Source of the DNA: Nitrosomonadales bacterium
GTDB taxonomy: Bacteria; Pseudomonadota; Gammaproteobacteria; Burkholderiales; Gallionellaceae
NCBI GenBank assembly: GCA_023259055.1
Contig: JAHFQZ010000007.1
Coordinates: forward strand, 42,397-106,396
Direction of reading: 5' to 3'
DNA: 64,000 nucleotides
Shown: positions 41,128-51,510 of the stretch, in pieces
Layout of the letters: each line of letters begins with the position of its first letter
How positions within the stretch are numbered: the stretch's first letter is position 1
The notes under the pieces: generated by a model
Database searches by the model: none
Told to the model about the DNA's origin: nothing
Seen by the model: the letters and a program-made list of their open reading frames with translations, nothing else
Program-made: the position numbers and the translations under genes

Positions 41128-43517
41128 GCTCGCTCCACGGTAATCGTTCCAAACATCGCACCCAGTTCCGCCGTAGCCGGATGACCCGCTGCCACGCGTG
41201 CAGTACCGGCAGGCAGGGTGTCATCCGACTGCACCTTCAGAAGTACTTTTGCATTGCCCTGACTCACATTCACGTTATCGCCGGGTTGCACGCCCAGCTT
41301 CCGCAACTCGCTGCCATTCATTTTTACACACGGGATTGCCGCATCGTGGGTCTTCTGCAGCGACGTAGCGCGACGCACAACGGCATCGGTCGAATAAATA
41401 GGCACATCTGCAACACGTTGCATGCCTGTGCCACTCGCGGGCACAACAGCCCGAATCGTAATGCCATCAATATGGTTGTTCAACTTATCGGCCACGTTGT
41501 GACCGGCCAGCATCGCATCGCGCACCTCTTCACTGGTGTCGTATTCAAAACCCTGCACATCAAGCAGATTGCCCAATACGCGAAGCACCTTCCAGGCCGG
41601 GCGCGCTTCACCGAGTGGCTTCACTGTTCCCTTGAAGCTTTGTGCGCGCCCTTCGGTGCTCACAAACGTACCGGAAGTTTCGGTAAACGGCGCAATCGGT
41701 AACAGCACATCGGCGTAATCAACCGCATGGTGCTTGTAGGCGGACAATGCCACCACCATATCTGCGGCGCGCATCGCAGCCATCGCCTTTTGCGGGTCAT
41801 GCATATCCAGTTCCGGCTCGACATTCAGCAGCAAATATGCCTTGCGCGGAGATGCCAGCATTTGTGCTGCATTCATGCCCTGCACGATATCCTTGGGGCG
41901 TCGCGGTGAAATTCTTTTTTCAATGAAAAGTGCGCCATTACCATACGGCACAGCCCCGGCCAGATATCCCCCGACGGTATTGGCCGCCTCGCCAAGAAAA
42001 CCGAATTGCGCGCCGGACAACGCGGCAATCCTTTCTGCCAGCAAGGCGAGCTGCACCGCCTGTGGATGTTGTTGTGCGAAGTTGCCCAGTAACACAGCGA
42101 CGCGCTCGCCGCTTGCCAGACTTTTTGCGATTGCGGCGGCGGCACTTCCCACCTCTGCACCCTGCACAGATGCATCGGGTGCCGCCTTTTTTTCCGCAGC
42201 CAGCGCCTTCAGGATTTGCGCCAGCACATTCACCAACTCGCCCGGTGCGACAATGGCCTTATTGGCAACAGGCATCAGCAGATCATCATCGCTGGAGTGC
42301 ACGATATTAGCTTGCGCGCCTTGCTTGACCGCCTGGCGCACACGCTGCGCCAGCAGGGGATGATCCTTGCGCAGGAAACTGCCAACAATCAGCAATCGGT
42401 CGCGGGTATTGATCTCGGATATCTTCATACCCAACCACGGGGCATTAACCTGCTTGCCATCCGCGCTGAAATCGGATTGTCGCAAACGGAAATCCACATT
42501 GCCGCTACCCATACCGCGCATGAGTTTCTGCAGCAGGTAGAGTTCTTCAAGTGTGCTTTGCGGTGTGGCCAGCGCGGCGATCTGCTCTGCCCCTTCATTA
42601 TTGGTAATTTGACGCAAACCATGAGCCACATATTCAAGCGCGACCGGCCATTCAACTTCCAGCCACTTGCCGTCCTGTTTGAGCATCGGTTTGGTCAAGC
42701 GTTCCGGAACGTTCAACCCTTCATAGCTGAACCTGTCCCTGTCGGAAATCCAGCATTCGTTGATAGCTTCGTTTTCGATAGGTGTAACACGCATCACCTT
42801 GTTGTTTTTTACATGCACAGCCAGATTGGATCCCAAGCCGTCATGGGGGCTGACCGATTTGCGCCGCGACAATTCCCAGTTGCGGGCGGTGTAGCGGAAC
42901 GGCTTGCTGGTTAATGCGCCGACTGGACACAGGTCGATCATGTTGCCGGACAACTCGGAATCTACCGAACTGTTCACAAAGCTCATGATCTCGGCATGCT
43001 CGCCGCGGAACGCCAAGCCCAATTCCATCATGCCTGCAATTTCCTGCCCGAAACGCACACAGCGCGTGCAGTGGATGCAGCGGCTCATTTCCATGGTGGA
43101 AATCAGCGCACCGATATCCTTGTGCATCACGATGCGTTTTTCTTCGCTGTAGCGCGATGCCGTCGCGCCATAGCCCATTGCCACATCCTGCAACTGGCAT
43201 TCGCCGCCCTGATCGCAAATCGGGCAATCCAGCGGATGGTTGATCAACAGAAACTCCATCACACCCTTTTGCGCCTTGACCGCCATTTCCGAGTGGGTAT
43301 GGACTTTCATCCCATCGGTGGCCGGTGTCGCGCAGGCCGGCAGCGGCTTGGGCGCCTTTTCCACCTCGACCAGGCACATGCGGCAACTGGCGGCGATGGA
43401 CAGTTTCTTGTGGTAACAAAAATGCGGGATATGAACACCCGCCTTGTGCGCTGCATCCATCACAGTTGAGCCGCGCTCAGTCTCGACTAACTTACCATCA
43501 ATTTCAACGTTGATCAT
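41124..43517 (-). CDS. nuoG: NADH-quinone oxidoreductase subunit G
   Basis: Large peripheral subunit of 797 aa. N-terminal [2Fe-2S] domain ([20 protein letters not shown]), the His/Cys [4Fe-4S] motif around [19 protein letters not shown], further cluster ligands in [11 protein letters not shown] and [14 protein letters not shown], and a molybdopterin-oxidoreductase-like C-terminal domain without molybdenum. The motif for cluster N7 found in E. coli is not obvious. It relays electrons from NuoF to NuoI. Length is typical for betaproteobacteria (about 780-800). Confidence 0.95.
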   Translation of the reverse strand: MINVEIDGKLVETERGSTVMDAAHKAGVHIPHFCYHKKLSIAASCRMCLVEVEKAPKPLPACATPATDGMKVHTHSEMAVKAQKGVMEFLLINHPLDCPICDQGGECQLQDVAMGYGATASRYSEEKRIVMHKDIGALISTMEMSRCIHCTRCVRFGQEIAGMMELGLAFRGEHAEIMSFVNSSVDSELSGNMIDLCPVGALTSKPFRYTARNWELSRRKSVSPHDGLGSNLAVHVKNNKVMRVTPIENEAINECWISDRDRFSYEGLNVPERLTKPMLKQDGKWLEVEWPVALEYVAHGLRQITNNEGAEQIAALATPQSTLEELYLLQKLMRGMGSGNVDFRLRQSDFSADGKQVNAPWLGMKISEINTRDRLLIVGSFLRKDHPLLAQRVRQAVKQGAQANIVHSSDDDLLMPVANKAIVAPGELVNVLAQILKALAAEKKAAPDASVQGAEVGSAAAAIAKSLASGERVAVLLGNFAQQHPQAVQLALLAERIAALSGAQFGFLGEAANTVGGYLAGAVPYGNGALFIEKRISPRRPKDIVQGMNAAQMLASPRKAYLLLNVEPELDMHDPQKAMAAMRAADMVVALSAYKHHAVDYADVLLPIAPFTETSGTFVSTEGRAQSFKGTVKPLGEARPAWKVLRVLGNLLDVQGFEYDTSEEVRDAMLAGHNVADKLNNHIDGITIRAVVPASGTGMQRVADVPIYSTDAVVRRATSLQKTHDAAIPCVKMNGSELRKLGVQPGDNVNVSQGNAKVLLKVQSDDTLPAGTARVAAGHPATAELGAMFGTITVERA

Positions 43518-43538
43518 TGTTCACCTAACCCGTCAGAT

Positions 43539-44804
43539 CTACACCAAGCAACGCTTGTGTTCGATGTGATATTCAAATTCGGCACGAAAATGCCTCAGCA
43601 TGCCCTGCACCGGCCAGACAGCTGCCTCGCCCAATGCGCAAATGGTGCGTCCGGCAATGTTGTCGCCCAAGCTCAACAGCAAATCCAGGTCTTCCTTGCG
43701 GCCTTCGCCATGCTCGATGCGATGCACGATACGATACAACCATCCGGTTCCTTCACGGCATGGCGTACATTGCCCACAGGATTCCTCATAGTAGAAATAG
43801 GATAAACGCTCTAGCGCGCGCACCATGCAGGTGGTCTCATCCATCACAATCACTGCACCGCTGCCGAGGCCGGAACCTGCCTTCTGAATAGAATCATAAT
43901 CCATGGTCAGGCCCATCATGATCTCGGCAGGTAGCACCGGCATTGACGAGCCGCCCGGAATCACCGCTTTGAGCGTGTGCCCGTTGCGTACCCCTCCTGC
44001 CATTTTCAGCAGTTCGCTGAACGGCGTACCCATCGGCACTTCAAAATTGCCGGGATTGTTCACATGGCCGGATACGGAAAACAGCTTGGTGCCGCCGTTG
44101 TTGGGCTTGCCCAATTCCAGGAATTTCTGTCCACCGTGGTTGATGATGTAAGGAATGCTGGCAAAGGTTTCAGTATTATTGATAGTGGTCGGTTTGCCAT
44201 ACAGACCGAAGGTCGCGGGGAAAGGAGGCTTGTAGCGCGGCTGCCCTTTCTTGCCCTCGATGGATTCCAGCAAGGCAGTTTCTTCACCGCAGATATAGGC
44301 ACCGTAACCCAGATGGTTGTGCAAATCGAAGCAGAAATCCGTACCCAGAATGTTGTTGCCCAGATAGCCGGCGGCGCGCGCCACTTCGCAGGCTCCCTCC
44401 ATGCGCTCATAGGCTTCGAAAATTTCGCCATGCACGTAGTTATAACCGGTCTTGACCCCCATGGCATAGGCGGCAATCGCCATACCTTCGATGAGCAGAT
44501 GCGGGTTGTAGCGCAGGATATCCCAGTCTTTGCAGGTGCCCGGCTCGCCCTCGTCAGAATTGCAGACGATGTATTTATCCCCATCGTAGTTCTTGGGCAT
44601 GAAGCTCCACTTCAACCCGGTTGGGAAACCCGCGCCGCCGCGTCCGCGCAATACCGACAGCTTGACCTCGGCGATAATCGCATCGGGAGTCATTTTTTCG
44701 GTCAGTACCTTGCGTAGTGCCTGATATCCGCCGACCTTGAGATAGTTTTCCAGCGTCCAGGGCTGGTCAAAATCCATCGTTGTAAGAATGACCGGACCTC
44801 TCAT
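43539..44804 (-). CDS. nuoF: NADH-quinone oxidoreductase subunit F
   Basis: NADH- and FMN-binding subunit, 421 aa. Glycine-rich NADH/FMN site [15 protein letters not shown] and [13 protein letters not shown], the second glycine-rich loop [17 protein letters not shown], and the [4Fe-4S] ligands in [12 protein letters not shown] plus a later Cys ([11 protein letters not shown]). It accepts hydride from NADH. The start overlaps nuoE by 4 nt. Canonical. Confidence 0.96.
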   Translation of the reverse strand: MRGPVILTTMDFDQPWTLENYLKVGGYQALRKVLTEKMTPDAIIAEVKLSVLRGRGGAGFPTGLKWSFMPKNYDGDKYIVCNSDEGEPGTCKDWDILRYNPHLLIEGMAIAAYAMGVKTGYNYVHGEIFEAYERMEGACEVARAAGYLGNNILGTDFCFDLHNHLGYGAYICGEETALLESIEGKKGQPRYKPPFPATFGLYGKPTTINNTETFASIPYIINHGGQKFLELGKPNNGGTKLFSVSGHVNNPGNFEVPMGTPFSELLKMAGGVRNGHTLKAVIPGGSSMPVLPAEIMMGLTMDYDSIQKAGSGLGSGAVIVMDETTCMVRALERLSYFYYEESCGQCTPCREGTGWLYRIVHRIEHGEGRKEDLDLLLSLGDNIAGRTICALGEAAVWPVQGMLRHFRAEFEYHIEHKRCLV

Positions 44805-45280
44805 GATTTGTCCAGCTCCGCCAATATTTTATCTATCTTATCCTTGCTCAAACGGCCGCAAAGTCTTTTATTGTTAACCGTAAACAGCGGTGCATCCTTG
44901 CATGCTCCCATGCATTCGCCTTCGCGCAGGCCGTACTTCCCATCTGCCGTCACTTCACCCAAGCCGATACCAAGCTTGGTTTGCAAATAGGCCACGGTAT
45001 CCCCTGCCCCGCACAATGTGCAGGACAGGTTGGTACATACCGTAATGGTGTGCTTGCCCATCGGCTTGAGGTTATACATATGGTAAAAGGTCGCCACTTC
45101 GTATACCGCCATTTTCGGCATACCAAGATATCCCGCGACATCCGCCATGTCATCATTGGCGATCCAGCCCTTTTCGTCCTGCACGAAACGCAACGCGGCC
45201 ATCACCGCAGACTGTTTCTGGTTAACCGGATATTTCTTCAACTCACGGTTGATTCTGGTTTGTATTTGTTCGGATAACAT
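44801..45280 (-). CDS. nuoE: NADH-quinone oxidoreductase subunit E
   Basis: Subunit of 159 aa with the thioredoxin-like [2Fe-2S] fold. The four ligands are in [13 protein letters not shown] and [15 protein letters not shown]. It sits beside NuoF and holds the off-pathway cluster N1a. Start and nuoD stop share one base (TAATG), and its end overlaps nuoF by 4 nt, so E-F are tightly coupled. Canonical. Confidence 0.95.
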   Translation of the reverse strand: MLSEQIQTRINRELKKYPVNQKQSAVMAALRFVQDEKGWIANDDMADVAGYLGMPKMAVYEVATFYHMYNLKPMGKHTITVCTNLSCTLCGAGDTVAYLQTKLGIGLGEVTADGKYGLREGECMGACKDAPLFTVNNKRLCGRLSKDKIDKILAELDKS

Positions 45281-46533
45281 TAGCGATCTACCTCACCGAA
45301 AACTATGTCCTGCGTGCCGATAATGGTTACCACGTCGGCAATCATGTGGCCGCGCACCATTTCATCCAGCGCAGCAAGATGGGCGAAACCGGGCGCACGT
45401 ATCTTCATGCGGTAAGGTTTGTTCGCGCCGTCGGAAAGCAGATAAATACCGAATTCACCCTTGGGATGTTCCACCGCCGCATACGCTTCGCCGACAGGCA
45501 CGTGCATGCCCTCGGTAAACAGCTTGAAGTGGTGAATCAATTCTTCCATGTTCTGCTTCATCGCTTCGCGTTTGGGCGGTGCAAACTTGAAATTGTCCGT
45601 CATCACCGGGCCGGGGTTGTCACGCAGCCAGGATATGCATTGCTTGATGATGCGGTTGGACTGGCGCATTTCTTCGACACGCACCAGATAACGGTCATAG
45701 GAGTCGCCGTTGGTGCCGACCGGAATATCAAAATCCATACGGTCATAGACTTCATAGGGTTGCTTCTTGCGTAAATCCCATTCCACCCCTGAGCCGCGCA
45801 ACATCGGGCCGGTAAAGCCCAGCGCCAATGCGCGCTCCGGCGTGACCACGCCGATGCCGACGGTACGCTGCTTCCAGATGCGGTTGTCGGTCAGCAGCGT
45901 TTCATATTCATCCACATAGGCGGGAAAGCGATTGGTGAAATCTTCCAGGAAATCGAGCAACGAGCCTTGGCGGTTCTCGTTGAGCTTTTTCACTGCCGCG
46001 GCGTTGTGGATTTTCGAGGCCTGATATTGCGGCATGGAATCCGGCAGATCGCGATACACGCCGCCCGGGCGGTAGTAGGCCGCGTGCAGGCGCGCACCGG
46101 ACACCGCCTCATAGGCATCCATCAAGTCTTCACGCTCGCGAAAACAGTACAGGAAGATGGTCATCGCGCCGATGTCCAGCCCGTGTGCGCCCAGCCATAG
46201 CAAGTGATTCAGGATGCGGGTAATTTCGTCATACATCACGCGGATATATTGCGCGCGCAACGGCACCTCGATCCCCGCCAGCTTCTCGATAGCCATGACA
46301 TAAGCATGTTCATTGCTCATCATCGAGACGTAGTCGAGCCGATCCATGTAGGGCAGAGATTGCAGATAGGTCTTGTGTTCGGCCAGTTTCTCGGTGGCGC
46401 GGTGCAACAACCCAATATGCGGATCAGCGCGTTGGATAACCTCACCGTCCAGCTCCAGCACCAAACGCAACACGCCGTGTGCGGCAGGGTGTTGCGGCCC
46501 AAAATTCATGGTGTAGTTTTTTATTTCCGCCAT
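45280..46533 (-). CDS. nuoD: NADH-quinone oxidoreductase subunit D
   Basis: The 49-kDa subunit, 417 aa, related to NiFe-hydrogenase large subunits, lining the quinone site with NuoB. It begins [20 protein letters not shown], contains the quinone-site HPAAHG loop, and ends [20 protein letters not shown] and VFGEVDR as usual. The gene is intact. Its immediate upstream sequence is abnormal: a second copy of its first 11 codons lies 134 bp before it, after nuoC, and starts a 41-residue frame that stops 8 nt before this ATG. The ribosome site here is weak, so nuoD may depend on reinitiation from that frame. Confidence 0.95.
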   Translation of the reverse strand: MAEIKNYTMNFGPQHPAAHGVLRLVLELDGEVIQRADPHIGLLHRATEKLAEHKTYLQSLPYMDRLDYVSMMSNEHAYVMAIEKLAGIEVPLRAQYIRVMYDEITRILNHLLWLGAHGLDIGAMTIFLYCFREREDLMDAYEAVSGARLHAAYYRPGGVYRDLPDSMPQYQASKIHNAAAVKKLNENRQGSLLDFLEDFTNRFPAYVDEYETLLTDNRIWKQRTVGIGVVTPERALALGFTGPMLRGSGVEWDLRKKQPYEVYDRMDFDIPVGTNGDSYDRYLVRVEEMRQSNRIIKQCISWLRDNPGPVMTDNFKFAPPKREAMKQNMEELIHHFKLFTEGMHVPVGEAYAAVEHPKGEFGIYLLSDGANKPYRMKIRAPGFAHLAALDEMVRGHMIADVVTIIGTQDIVFGEVDR

Positions 46534-46541
46534 AACTTTGC

Positions 46542-46667
46542 CTATCTCAACATTTGATACAACGTACGTTCACCATGCATTTCAGTGCAGACTAACTTGC
46601 GCAAGCAAGTTAAGCCCGCAGGGCGGTCGTAACTAAAATTCATTGTGTAGTTTTTTATCTCAGCCAT
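46542..46667 (-). pseudogene. Duplicated nuoD 5' end forming a 41-residue leader frame
   Basis: This frame starts [11 protein letters not shown], the same 11 residues as NuoD, then diverges into SYDRPAGLTCLRKLVCTEMH and ends at TAG. Over the shared 33 nt it differs from the nuoD start at three positions, all synonymous third bases (codons 2, 3 and 8). It has the better ribosome site (GGCGGGATC before ATG), placed as expected for the original nuoD start after nuoC. It is best read as a recombination scar: a nuoD allele start left behind when a diverged copy was joined downstream. It probably is translated. Confidence 0.75.
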
Positions 46668-46677
46668 GATCCCGCCA

Positions 46678-47286
46678 TCACTTATTGCCTGGATTGCTTG
46701 CGTAATTTTCTTCACGCACGATGCGCGGCGTAACTTCGCGCGGCTCGACAGAAACCGGCTGATACACCACCCTCTGCTGCTCTGGATCAAAGCGCATTTC
46801 CACTTGACCGGACAAAGGAAAATCCTTGCGGAACGGATTGCCGACGAAACCATAGTCGGTCAGGATACGGCGCAGGTCAGGATGTCCGGCAAACACGATG
46901 CCGTACAGATCGAAAGCTTCGCGCTCATACCAGTTGGCGGCAGGCCAAATATCGATTACCGACGGCAACACCGGAAAATCATCTTCCTCTGCAAAGACGC
47001 GCACACGCAAGCGCACGTTATGGGTTACCGAAAGCAGGTGATACACCACCGCAAAACGCTTGCCGTCCCACATATCATCGCCGTAGGCGGAATAATCCAC
47101 GCCGCACAGATCGATCATTTGCTCGAAGCGCAATTCTGCCGCATCACGAAGGAGCGTCAGCACATCCAGCATAGCGGCTGCATTGACCACGACAGTCAAT
47201 TCACCCAGTTTTTCCTCCATACCTGTCAGCCTGTCGCCCAACAAGCTAGTCAGGCTGGTACGCAATGCGCTCAAATCAGCAGTCAT
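46678..47286 (-). CDS. nuoC: NADH-quinone oxidoreductase subunit C
   Basis: The 30-kDa subunit, 202 aa, separate from NuoD as in most betaproteobacteria. Typical segments: [40 protein letters not shown] and [17 protein letters not shown]. No cofactor; it supports the N2/quinone region with NuoB and NuoD. AGGGTGA 4 nt before the ATG. It follows nuoB by 8 bp. Confidence 0.95.
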   Translation of the reverse strand: MTADLSALRTSLTSLLGDRLTGMEEKLGELTVVVNAAAMLDVLTLLRDAAELRFEQMIDLCGVDYSAYGDDMWDGKRFAVVYHLLSVTHNVRLRVRVFAEEDDFPVLPSVIDIWPAANWYEREAFDLYGIVFAGHPDLRRILTDYGFVGNPFRKDFPLSGQVEMRFDPEQQRVVYQPVSVEPREVTPRIVREENYASNPGNK

Positions 47287-47294
47287 AGTTCACC

Positions 47295-47771
47295 CTAGCG
47301 CGCAATGGTATTGGTTCGTTTGATTTTGTTTTGCAGCTGAATGATGCCATACAGCAAGGCTTCAGCAGTCGGGGGGCAACCCGGCACATACACATCCACA
47401 GGCACGATGCGGTCACAGCCGCGCACCACCGAATAGGAATAGTGATAATAACCGCCGCCGTTCGCGCATGAGCCCATCGAAATCACCCAGCGCGGTTCGG
47501 CCATCTGGTCATACACCTTGCGCAAGGCCGGAGCCATTTTGTTGCACAATGTTCCCGCAACAATCATCACATCCGATTGCCGGGGACTGGGGCGAAAGAC
47601 GATACCGAAACGATCCAGATCGTAGCGCGCCGCGCCGGCTTGCATCATTTCCACCGCGCAACAGGCCAAACCGAAAGTCATCGGCCACAACGAACCGGTA
47701 CGCGTGTAATTGATGATGGTATCAAGCGTTGTTGTGACGACACCCTTTTCCAGAACTCCTTCTATTCCCAT
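47295..47771 (-). CDS. nuoB: NADH-quinone oxidoreductase subunit B
   Basis: Subunit of 158 aa that carries cluster N2, the final electron donor to quinone. Ligand cysteines in [11 protein letters not shown] (tandem Cys), [15 protein letters not shown] and [15 protein letters not shown] at 47771 was chosen over an upstream in-frame start because family members begin near [10 protein letters not shown]; it overlaps nuoA by 10 nt. Canonical. Confidence 0.95.
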   Translation of the reverse strand: MGIEGVLEKGVVTTTLDTIINYTRTGSLWPMTFGLACCAVEMMQAGAARYDLDRFGIVFRPSPRQSDVMIVAGTLCNKMAPALRKVYDQMAEPRWVISMGSCANGGGYYHYSYSVVRGCDRIVPVDVYVPGCPPTAEALLYGIIQLQNKIKRTNTIAR

Positions 47772-48118
47772 TCCAGGGCTCCTTTCATCCACTCGTAGAT
47801 AAAGCCAACCACGAGGATAGCCAGGAAGATCATCATGGAAACAAAACCGTAGGTGCCGATTTCCTTGAGCACGACCGCCCAGGGGAAGAGAAAAGCGATT
47901 TCAAGATCGAACAGGATGAACAGAATGGCAACGAGGTAATAGCGCACGTCGAACTTCATGCGCGCATCTTCAAATGCCTCAAAACCGCATTCATAGGGAG
48001 AATTTTTTTTGCTGTCAGGGCGGCTGAGTGAAACCAGCTTGCCCAGCACCACAGGAACCACGCCCATCGCAAGGCCGACACAGATGAATAGCAGCACCGG
48101 AAAATAATTTTCCAACAT
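47762..48118 (-). CDS. nuoA: NADH-quinone oxidoreductase subunit A
   Basis: Membrane subunit of 118 aa, three helices, with the conserved loop [20 protein letters not shown] between helices 1 and 2 and [13 protein letters not shown] in helix 2. ATG at 48118 is preceded by a strong AAGGGGGG. It opens the nuo genes proper, 135 bp after tRNA-Leu, with a hairpin in the leader. Canonical. Confidence 0.95.
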   Translation of the reverse strand: MLENYFPVLLFICVGLAMGVVPVVLGKLVSLSRPDSKKNSPYECGFEAFEDARMKFDVRYYLVAILFILFDLEIAFLFPWAVVLKEIGTYGFVSMMIFLAILVVGFIYEWMKGALEWE

Positions 48119-48141
48119 TGAGTTTCCCCCCTTGATCTGTT

Positions 48142-48168
48142 GTGATTCGCTGGATCCCCCAGAATCAC
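48142..48168 (-). promoter_or_regulatory. Hairpin in the nuoA leader
   Basis: GTGATT...AATCAC with an inner CTGG/CCAG stem and loop ATCCC forms a strong stem-loop between tRNA-Leu and nuoA. Read on the minus strand it has no following T-run, so it is probably an mRNA-processing or stabilising structure; read on the plus strand it is followed by TTTTTTT and would terminate transcription entering from the left. Confidence 0.5.
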
Positions 48169-48253
48169 TTTTTTTATTTGGTTGCGCCGGCAATCTTTTG
48201 TGCCAGCTTATGGTTAATTTTTGTGCCGGCTTATGTTTAATTATATTTAAATT

Positions 48254-48340
<87 letters not shown>

Positions 48341-48355
48341 AATGTTACTGCAATA

Positions 48356-48700
48356 TTATTTTGGAATCTCCCCGGACTTCGAGTCGTCGGCAGGGCTGGA
48401 CGCAGGCGCGACCGGCGCCGCCTGGGTGGTGACCGGCTTCACTTTATCCATCACCCCCTGTTGCTGCGCGGGATGAGCATAAATGTAAGTCAGCGACAAA
48501 CTGGTGACAAAAAACAGCATCGCGGCAATCGCCGTGCTGCGGCTTAGAAAATTCGCGGAACCGCTGGAGCCAAACAGGCTTCCTGCGGAACCAGTACCAA
48601 ATGCCGCACCCATGTCGGCACCCTTGCCATGCTGCATCAGCACCAAACCGACCAGCACTATGGCCGTCAAAACGTGCACTACCCAAACTAATGTTTCCAC
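48356..48700 (-). CDS. secG: Preprotein translocase subunit SecG
   Basis: Inner-membrane protein of 114 aa with two helices (about 4-22 and 53-72) and the conserved middle segment LMQHGKGADMGAAFGTGSAG. It assists SecYE during export. The Ala/Pro-rich tail is typical of betaproteobacterial SecG. Position between tpiA and tRNA-Leu is standard. Confidence 0.93.
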   Translation of the reverse strand: METLVWVVHVLTAIVLVGLVLMQHGKGADMGAAFGTGSAGSLFGSSGSANFLSRSTAIAAMLFFVTSLSLTYIYAHPAQQQGVMDKVKPVTTQAAPVAPASSPADDSKSGEIPK

Positions 48701-48755
48701 ACACTACTCCCCACACACTATAGCCCCGCACATTACTGCAAAGACAAAAAAATAA

Positions 48756-49505
48756 CTACCCGGCGCGACAAATCGCCAGAAACTCATCAGCCACCAGAGA
48801 AGCGCCGCCAATTAACCCGCCATCAATATCCGGCATCGCAAATAACTCTGCCGCATTATTCGCCTTTACGCTGCCGCCGTAGAGTATACACAATCCCGAT
48901 GCGATTTGACTATCATGAGATGCAACACGCTGACGGATAAATGCGTGAACGGCCTGAGCCTGTGCGGAACTGGCGGTTTTGCCGGTGCCTATCGCCCACA
49001 CCGGCTCGTAAGCCACCACCGCATTGCGCAAAGCCCCTACCCCGCCCAGCTGAATCAGCGCATCCAGTTGCTCCGCCACCACAGCCTCGGTAGTGCCGTT
49101 TTCGCGCTGTTCCAGCGTTTCACCCACACACAAAATAGGTGTAATACCCGCTTTCTGAGCAGCCAGGAATTTCTCGGCCACCAGACGGCTGCTCTCGCCA
49201 TAGTAAGCGCGCCGCTCCGAATGCCCGACGATTACATGGCTACAGCCGAAGTCGCGCAACATCGCAGCGGATACCTCACCCGTAAATGCGCCCTTTTCAA
49301 GCTGGTGCACGTCCTGCGCACCCCATTTCACCGAGCTGCCGGCAAGCCTTTGCTGCGCCTGGGGCAAATAAGGGAATGGCACGCAAACCGCACAATCGAC
49401 ATTCGGGATCGAAGCCATCCCGCCGCGAACGGCATCCAGCAGCCCGGCATTCTGGGCCAGCGAACCGTTCATCTTCCAATTTCCGGCAACCAATTTGCGT
49501 CGCAT
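48756..49505 (-). CDS. tpiA: Triose-phosphate isomerase
   Basis: Glycolytic/Calvin-cycle isomerase of 249 aa. N-terminal RRKLVAGNWKMNG with catalytic lysine, electrophilic histidine in VIVGHSERR, catalytic glutamate in VVAYEPVWAIGTGKT, and phosphate loop CILYGGSVKANN. ATG at 49505 fits the family; the frame is open to 49538. A consensus promoter lies about 30-60 bp upstream, and this gene heads the tpiA-secG-tRNA-nuo unit. Confidence 0.96.
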   Translation of the reverse strand: MRRKLVAGNWKMNGSLAQNAGLLDAVRGGMASIPNVDCAVCVPFPYLPQAQQRLAGSSVKWGAQDVHQLEKGAFTGEVSAAMLRDFGCSHVIVGHSERRAYYGESSRLVAEKFLAAQKAGITPILCVGETLEQRENGTTEAVVAEQLDALIQLGGVGALRNAVVAYEPVWAIGTGKTASSAQAQAVHAFIRQRVASHDSQIASGLCILYGGSVKANNAAELFAMPDIDGGLIGGASLVADEFLAICRAG

Positions 49506-49537
49506 CGTAACCACTCCGCTGAGCAATACAGCGTGCA

Positions 49538-49566
49538 ATCCTACCCGCGAACACTCAAGTGGTCAA
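49538..49566 (-). promoter_or_regulatory. Promoter of tpiA-secG-tRNA-Leu-nuo
   Basis: Minus-strand TTGACC (49566-49561) and TAGGAT (49543-49538), spacer exactly 17 bp. Expected start of transcription is about 49531, 25 nt before the tpiA ATG. Confidence 0.65.
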
Positions 49567-49919
49567 TGAAACAAACCGGAAACAAGGAGGGTAATTGGCT
49601 AAAGCTGGCGTCGGTGCGCGCAACTATGTGGCAGAATGAACCTGGCAGTAATCTCAACCTTGAGGTCGAACATGCACAACGGCAAACCTGCACCGTGATG
49701 AACCACCCCGGCTCCGCTGCCAGCAGGCTGGTTGCCTGTATTGCGCAGTGCGCATCAATTGGGTATTCCATTATTCGCAACAGGAAAAGGACTGGTTCCG
49801 CCCATATACTGAAAAGATATTCCGACCCTGGCCCCTCCCCTTTAATTGCTGAACCCCATTAATTCTGTTGAGAAAAGCTGAGATCATAAACACTGAAAAA
49901 TTGGTTGGGAGGCGTAAAA

Positions 49920-50852
49920 ATGAAGAAATTTTTATACGGAATGGTGTCTCGGACATACGGACGGGGCATCCCTGTTGTCGCCCTTAAGGAAATTTCAGTT
50001 GTTTTATTTTTGTGTCAATTGTTTGTTATATCTCCTGCATTTGGCAAACCTGAGCCAAGTAAACAAGATGCGCGCCTAGAGTCTGGTGGTTATTTATATG
50101 AATATCAATCGGTTCCTGTATATCACCCCACATCGAAAGAACTGATGTATTACACCGGAAGGATTGCTGTTACTAGGATCGCCAATCAACAGGTTATATA
50201 TGAGGAGAATGATACGTTTCCACCTGGAATGTGTGATGGTTTTCCGACGATCTCCAAGCTTTTATTTAAGGTATCTAGATCAAGGCTCCTAGGCGGCAAG
50301 CCAAAAGAGGATAGGGAGCTTATAGTGCTATGTGGCAGTAATACCGGCAGGCATAAAACCATAAAAGTTTTCTTTTTCGGCCCAATGCGCCTGAGGGTAA
50401 CTGCACTAGATTTTGAAGATACACGTCCAAACATCAGTGCCATTAGCGGCGGCGGAATTTATGAATCTGTAGTTTATCGTCGAGTTATGTTTGATGATGT
50501 CGATCCTGGGAATGCTGTAACCCCTTATATGTTCGTGTACGCACTGAATGTCGATGACAGTTCATATGGATTCTCTACCCAATTTGGTCAAGATGTAGCA
50601 CAACATTATCTTGGTTATTATAAAACTCTTTATAAAATCCTAATTAGTGCATCAGAAGAAGAAATTGCATCCGGTTACATTGGGCCAATGATAAGTGCCC
50701 TGTTTGCTACAAAAAACAAGGACACTATTTGCCAAGAGATTAGAACACTGACAAATAAGGGTGTGCAACTTGCTGTAATGCGCGAATGGGCTACCAAACT
50801 TCCCAATGCAGGGTATCCGTATTTTGACTTGAATGTTTGTGAGGAGAAATAA
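49920..50852 (+). CDS. Hypothetical exported protein, 310 aa
   Basis: Protein of 310 aa starting at ATG 49920 with GGGAGG 7 nt upstream. An N-terminal hydrophobic stretch (about residues 26-42, SVVLFLCQLFVISPAFG) after a positively charged lead suggests a signal peptide with cleavage after AFG. The mature part is mixed alpha/beta with four cysteines (in GMCDGF, VLCGSN, TICQEI, NVCEEK) that could form two disulfides. No family recognised. The gene is markedly more A+T-rich than tpiA and panD on either side, which suggests acquisition. It has no partner genes. Confidence 0.7.
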   Translation: MKKFLYGMVSRTYGRGIPVVALKEISVVLFLCQLFVISPAFGKPEPSKQDARLESGGYLYEYQSVPVYHPTSKELMYYTGRIAVTRIANQQVIYEENDTFPPGMCDGFPTISKLLFKVSRSRLLGGKPKEDRELIVLCGSNTGRHKTIKVFFFGPMRLRVTALDFEDTRPNISAISGGGIYESVVYRRVMFDDVDPGNAVTPYMFVYALNVDDSSYGFSTQFGQDVAQHYLGYYKTLYKILISASEEEIASGYIGPMISALFATKNKDTICQEIRTLTNKGVQLAVMREWATKLPNAGYPYFDLNVCEEK

Positions 50853-51071
50853 TCATGGCACTATCAAAATGTCAGCAAAAGCTCCGGGTTCAAGAGGACC
50901 AAACATCCGGGGTCAGGTCTAGCAAAGTAGCACGCCCACATCCACACACAACAATCACTTCCAATCGCTTCCGGGGTCTTGCATTACGACATCCCATCAA
51001 CAACCAAAGTGGTCGGGGTAGCTTCGTATTGCTTTGGGAAACCGCGAGGGTTAATAACTTGCGAGCTATAG

Positions 51072-51452
51072 CTATGCAGCCTGCACCGGAATCTGGTCGC
51101 GCTGGGCGATGATGCGGTTGTGCTCGTCCACATAGACGAGTTTCGGATGGTATTTTTGCAGCTCCAGCTCGGTGTACATGGCATAGGTGGCGATGATGAG
51201 GATATCGCCCGGATTGGCCTTGTGTGCCGCCGCGCCATTCACTGAAATCACCCCTGAACCACGTTGCGCGCGGATGGCATAGGTAGTGAAACGCTCACCA
51301 TTGGTGACGTTGTAAATTTCGATCTGCTGGTACTCCTTGATATCAGCGGCATCCAGCAGGTTGTCGTCGATCGCGCATGAGCCTTCGTAATGCAGCTCGG
51401 AGTGCGTGACATGCACCCGGTGCAACTTGGCTTTAAGCATGATTCTTTGCAT
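51072..51452 (-). CDS. panD: Aspartate 1-decarboxylase proenzyme
   Basis: Pyruvoyl enzyme of 126 aa making beta-alanine from aspartate for pantothenate. Self-cleavage site Gly24-Ser25 in HYEGSCAID; other family residues in [14 protein letters not shown] and [15 protein letters not shown] at 51452 with GGAAG upstream. It follows panC by about 60 bp and has its own promoter-like sequence, so it may be transcribed separately from panBC. Confidence 0.95.
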   Translation of the reverse strand: MQRIMLKAKLHRVHVTHSELHYEGSCAIDDNLLDAADIKEYQQIEIYNVTNGERFTTYAIRAQRGSGVISVNGAAAHKANPGDILIIATYAMYTELELQKYHPKLVYVDEHNRIIAQRDQIPVQAA

Positions 51453-51481
51453 ATGACAACTTCCTTTCAAACAATGCGCAA

Positions 51482-51510
51482 ATTATATAACACTCACGCG
51501 GCCATGTAAT
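51482..51510 (-). promoter_or_regulatory. Candidate panD promoter
   Basis: Minus-strand ATTACA (51510-51505) and a perfect TATAAT (51487-51482) with a 17-bp spacer, in the gap between panC and panD. Confidence 0.5.

Noticed and set aside
50855..51112. 85-aa frame just after the exported orphan, with AGGAG upstream
   Set aside because: Composition is not protein-like, it runs into the panD end in antisense, and it contains dispersed-repeat-like DNA (GGGGTCAGGTCTAGC). The ribosome-like site lies within the previous gene's last codons.
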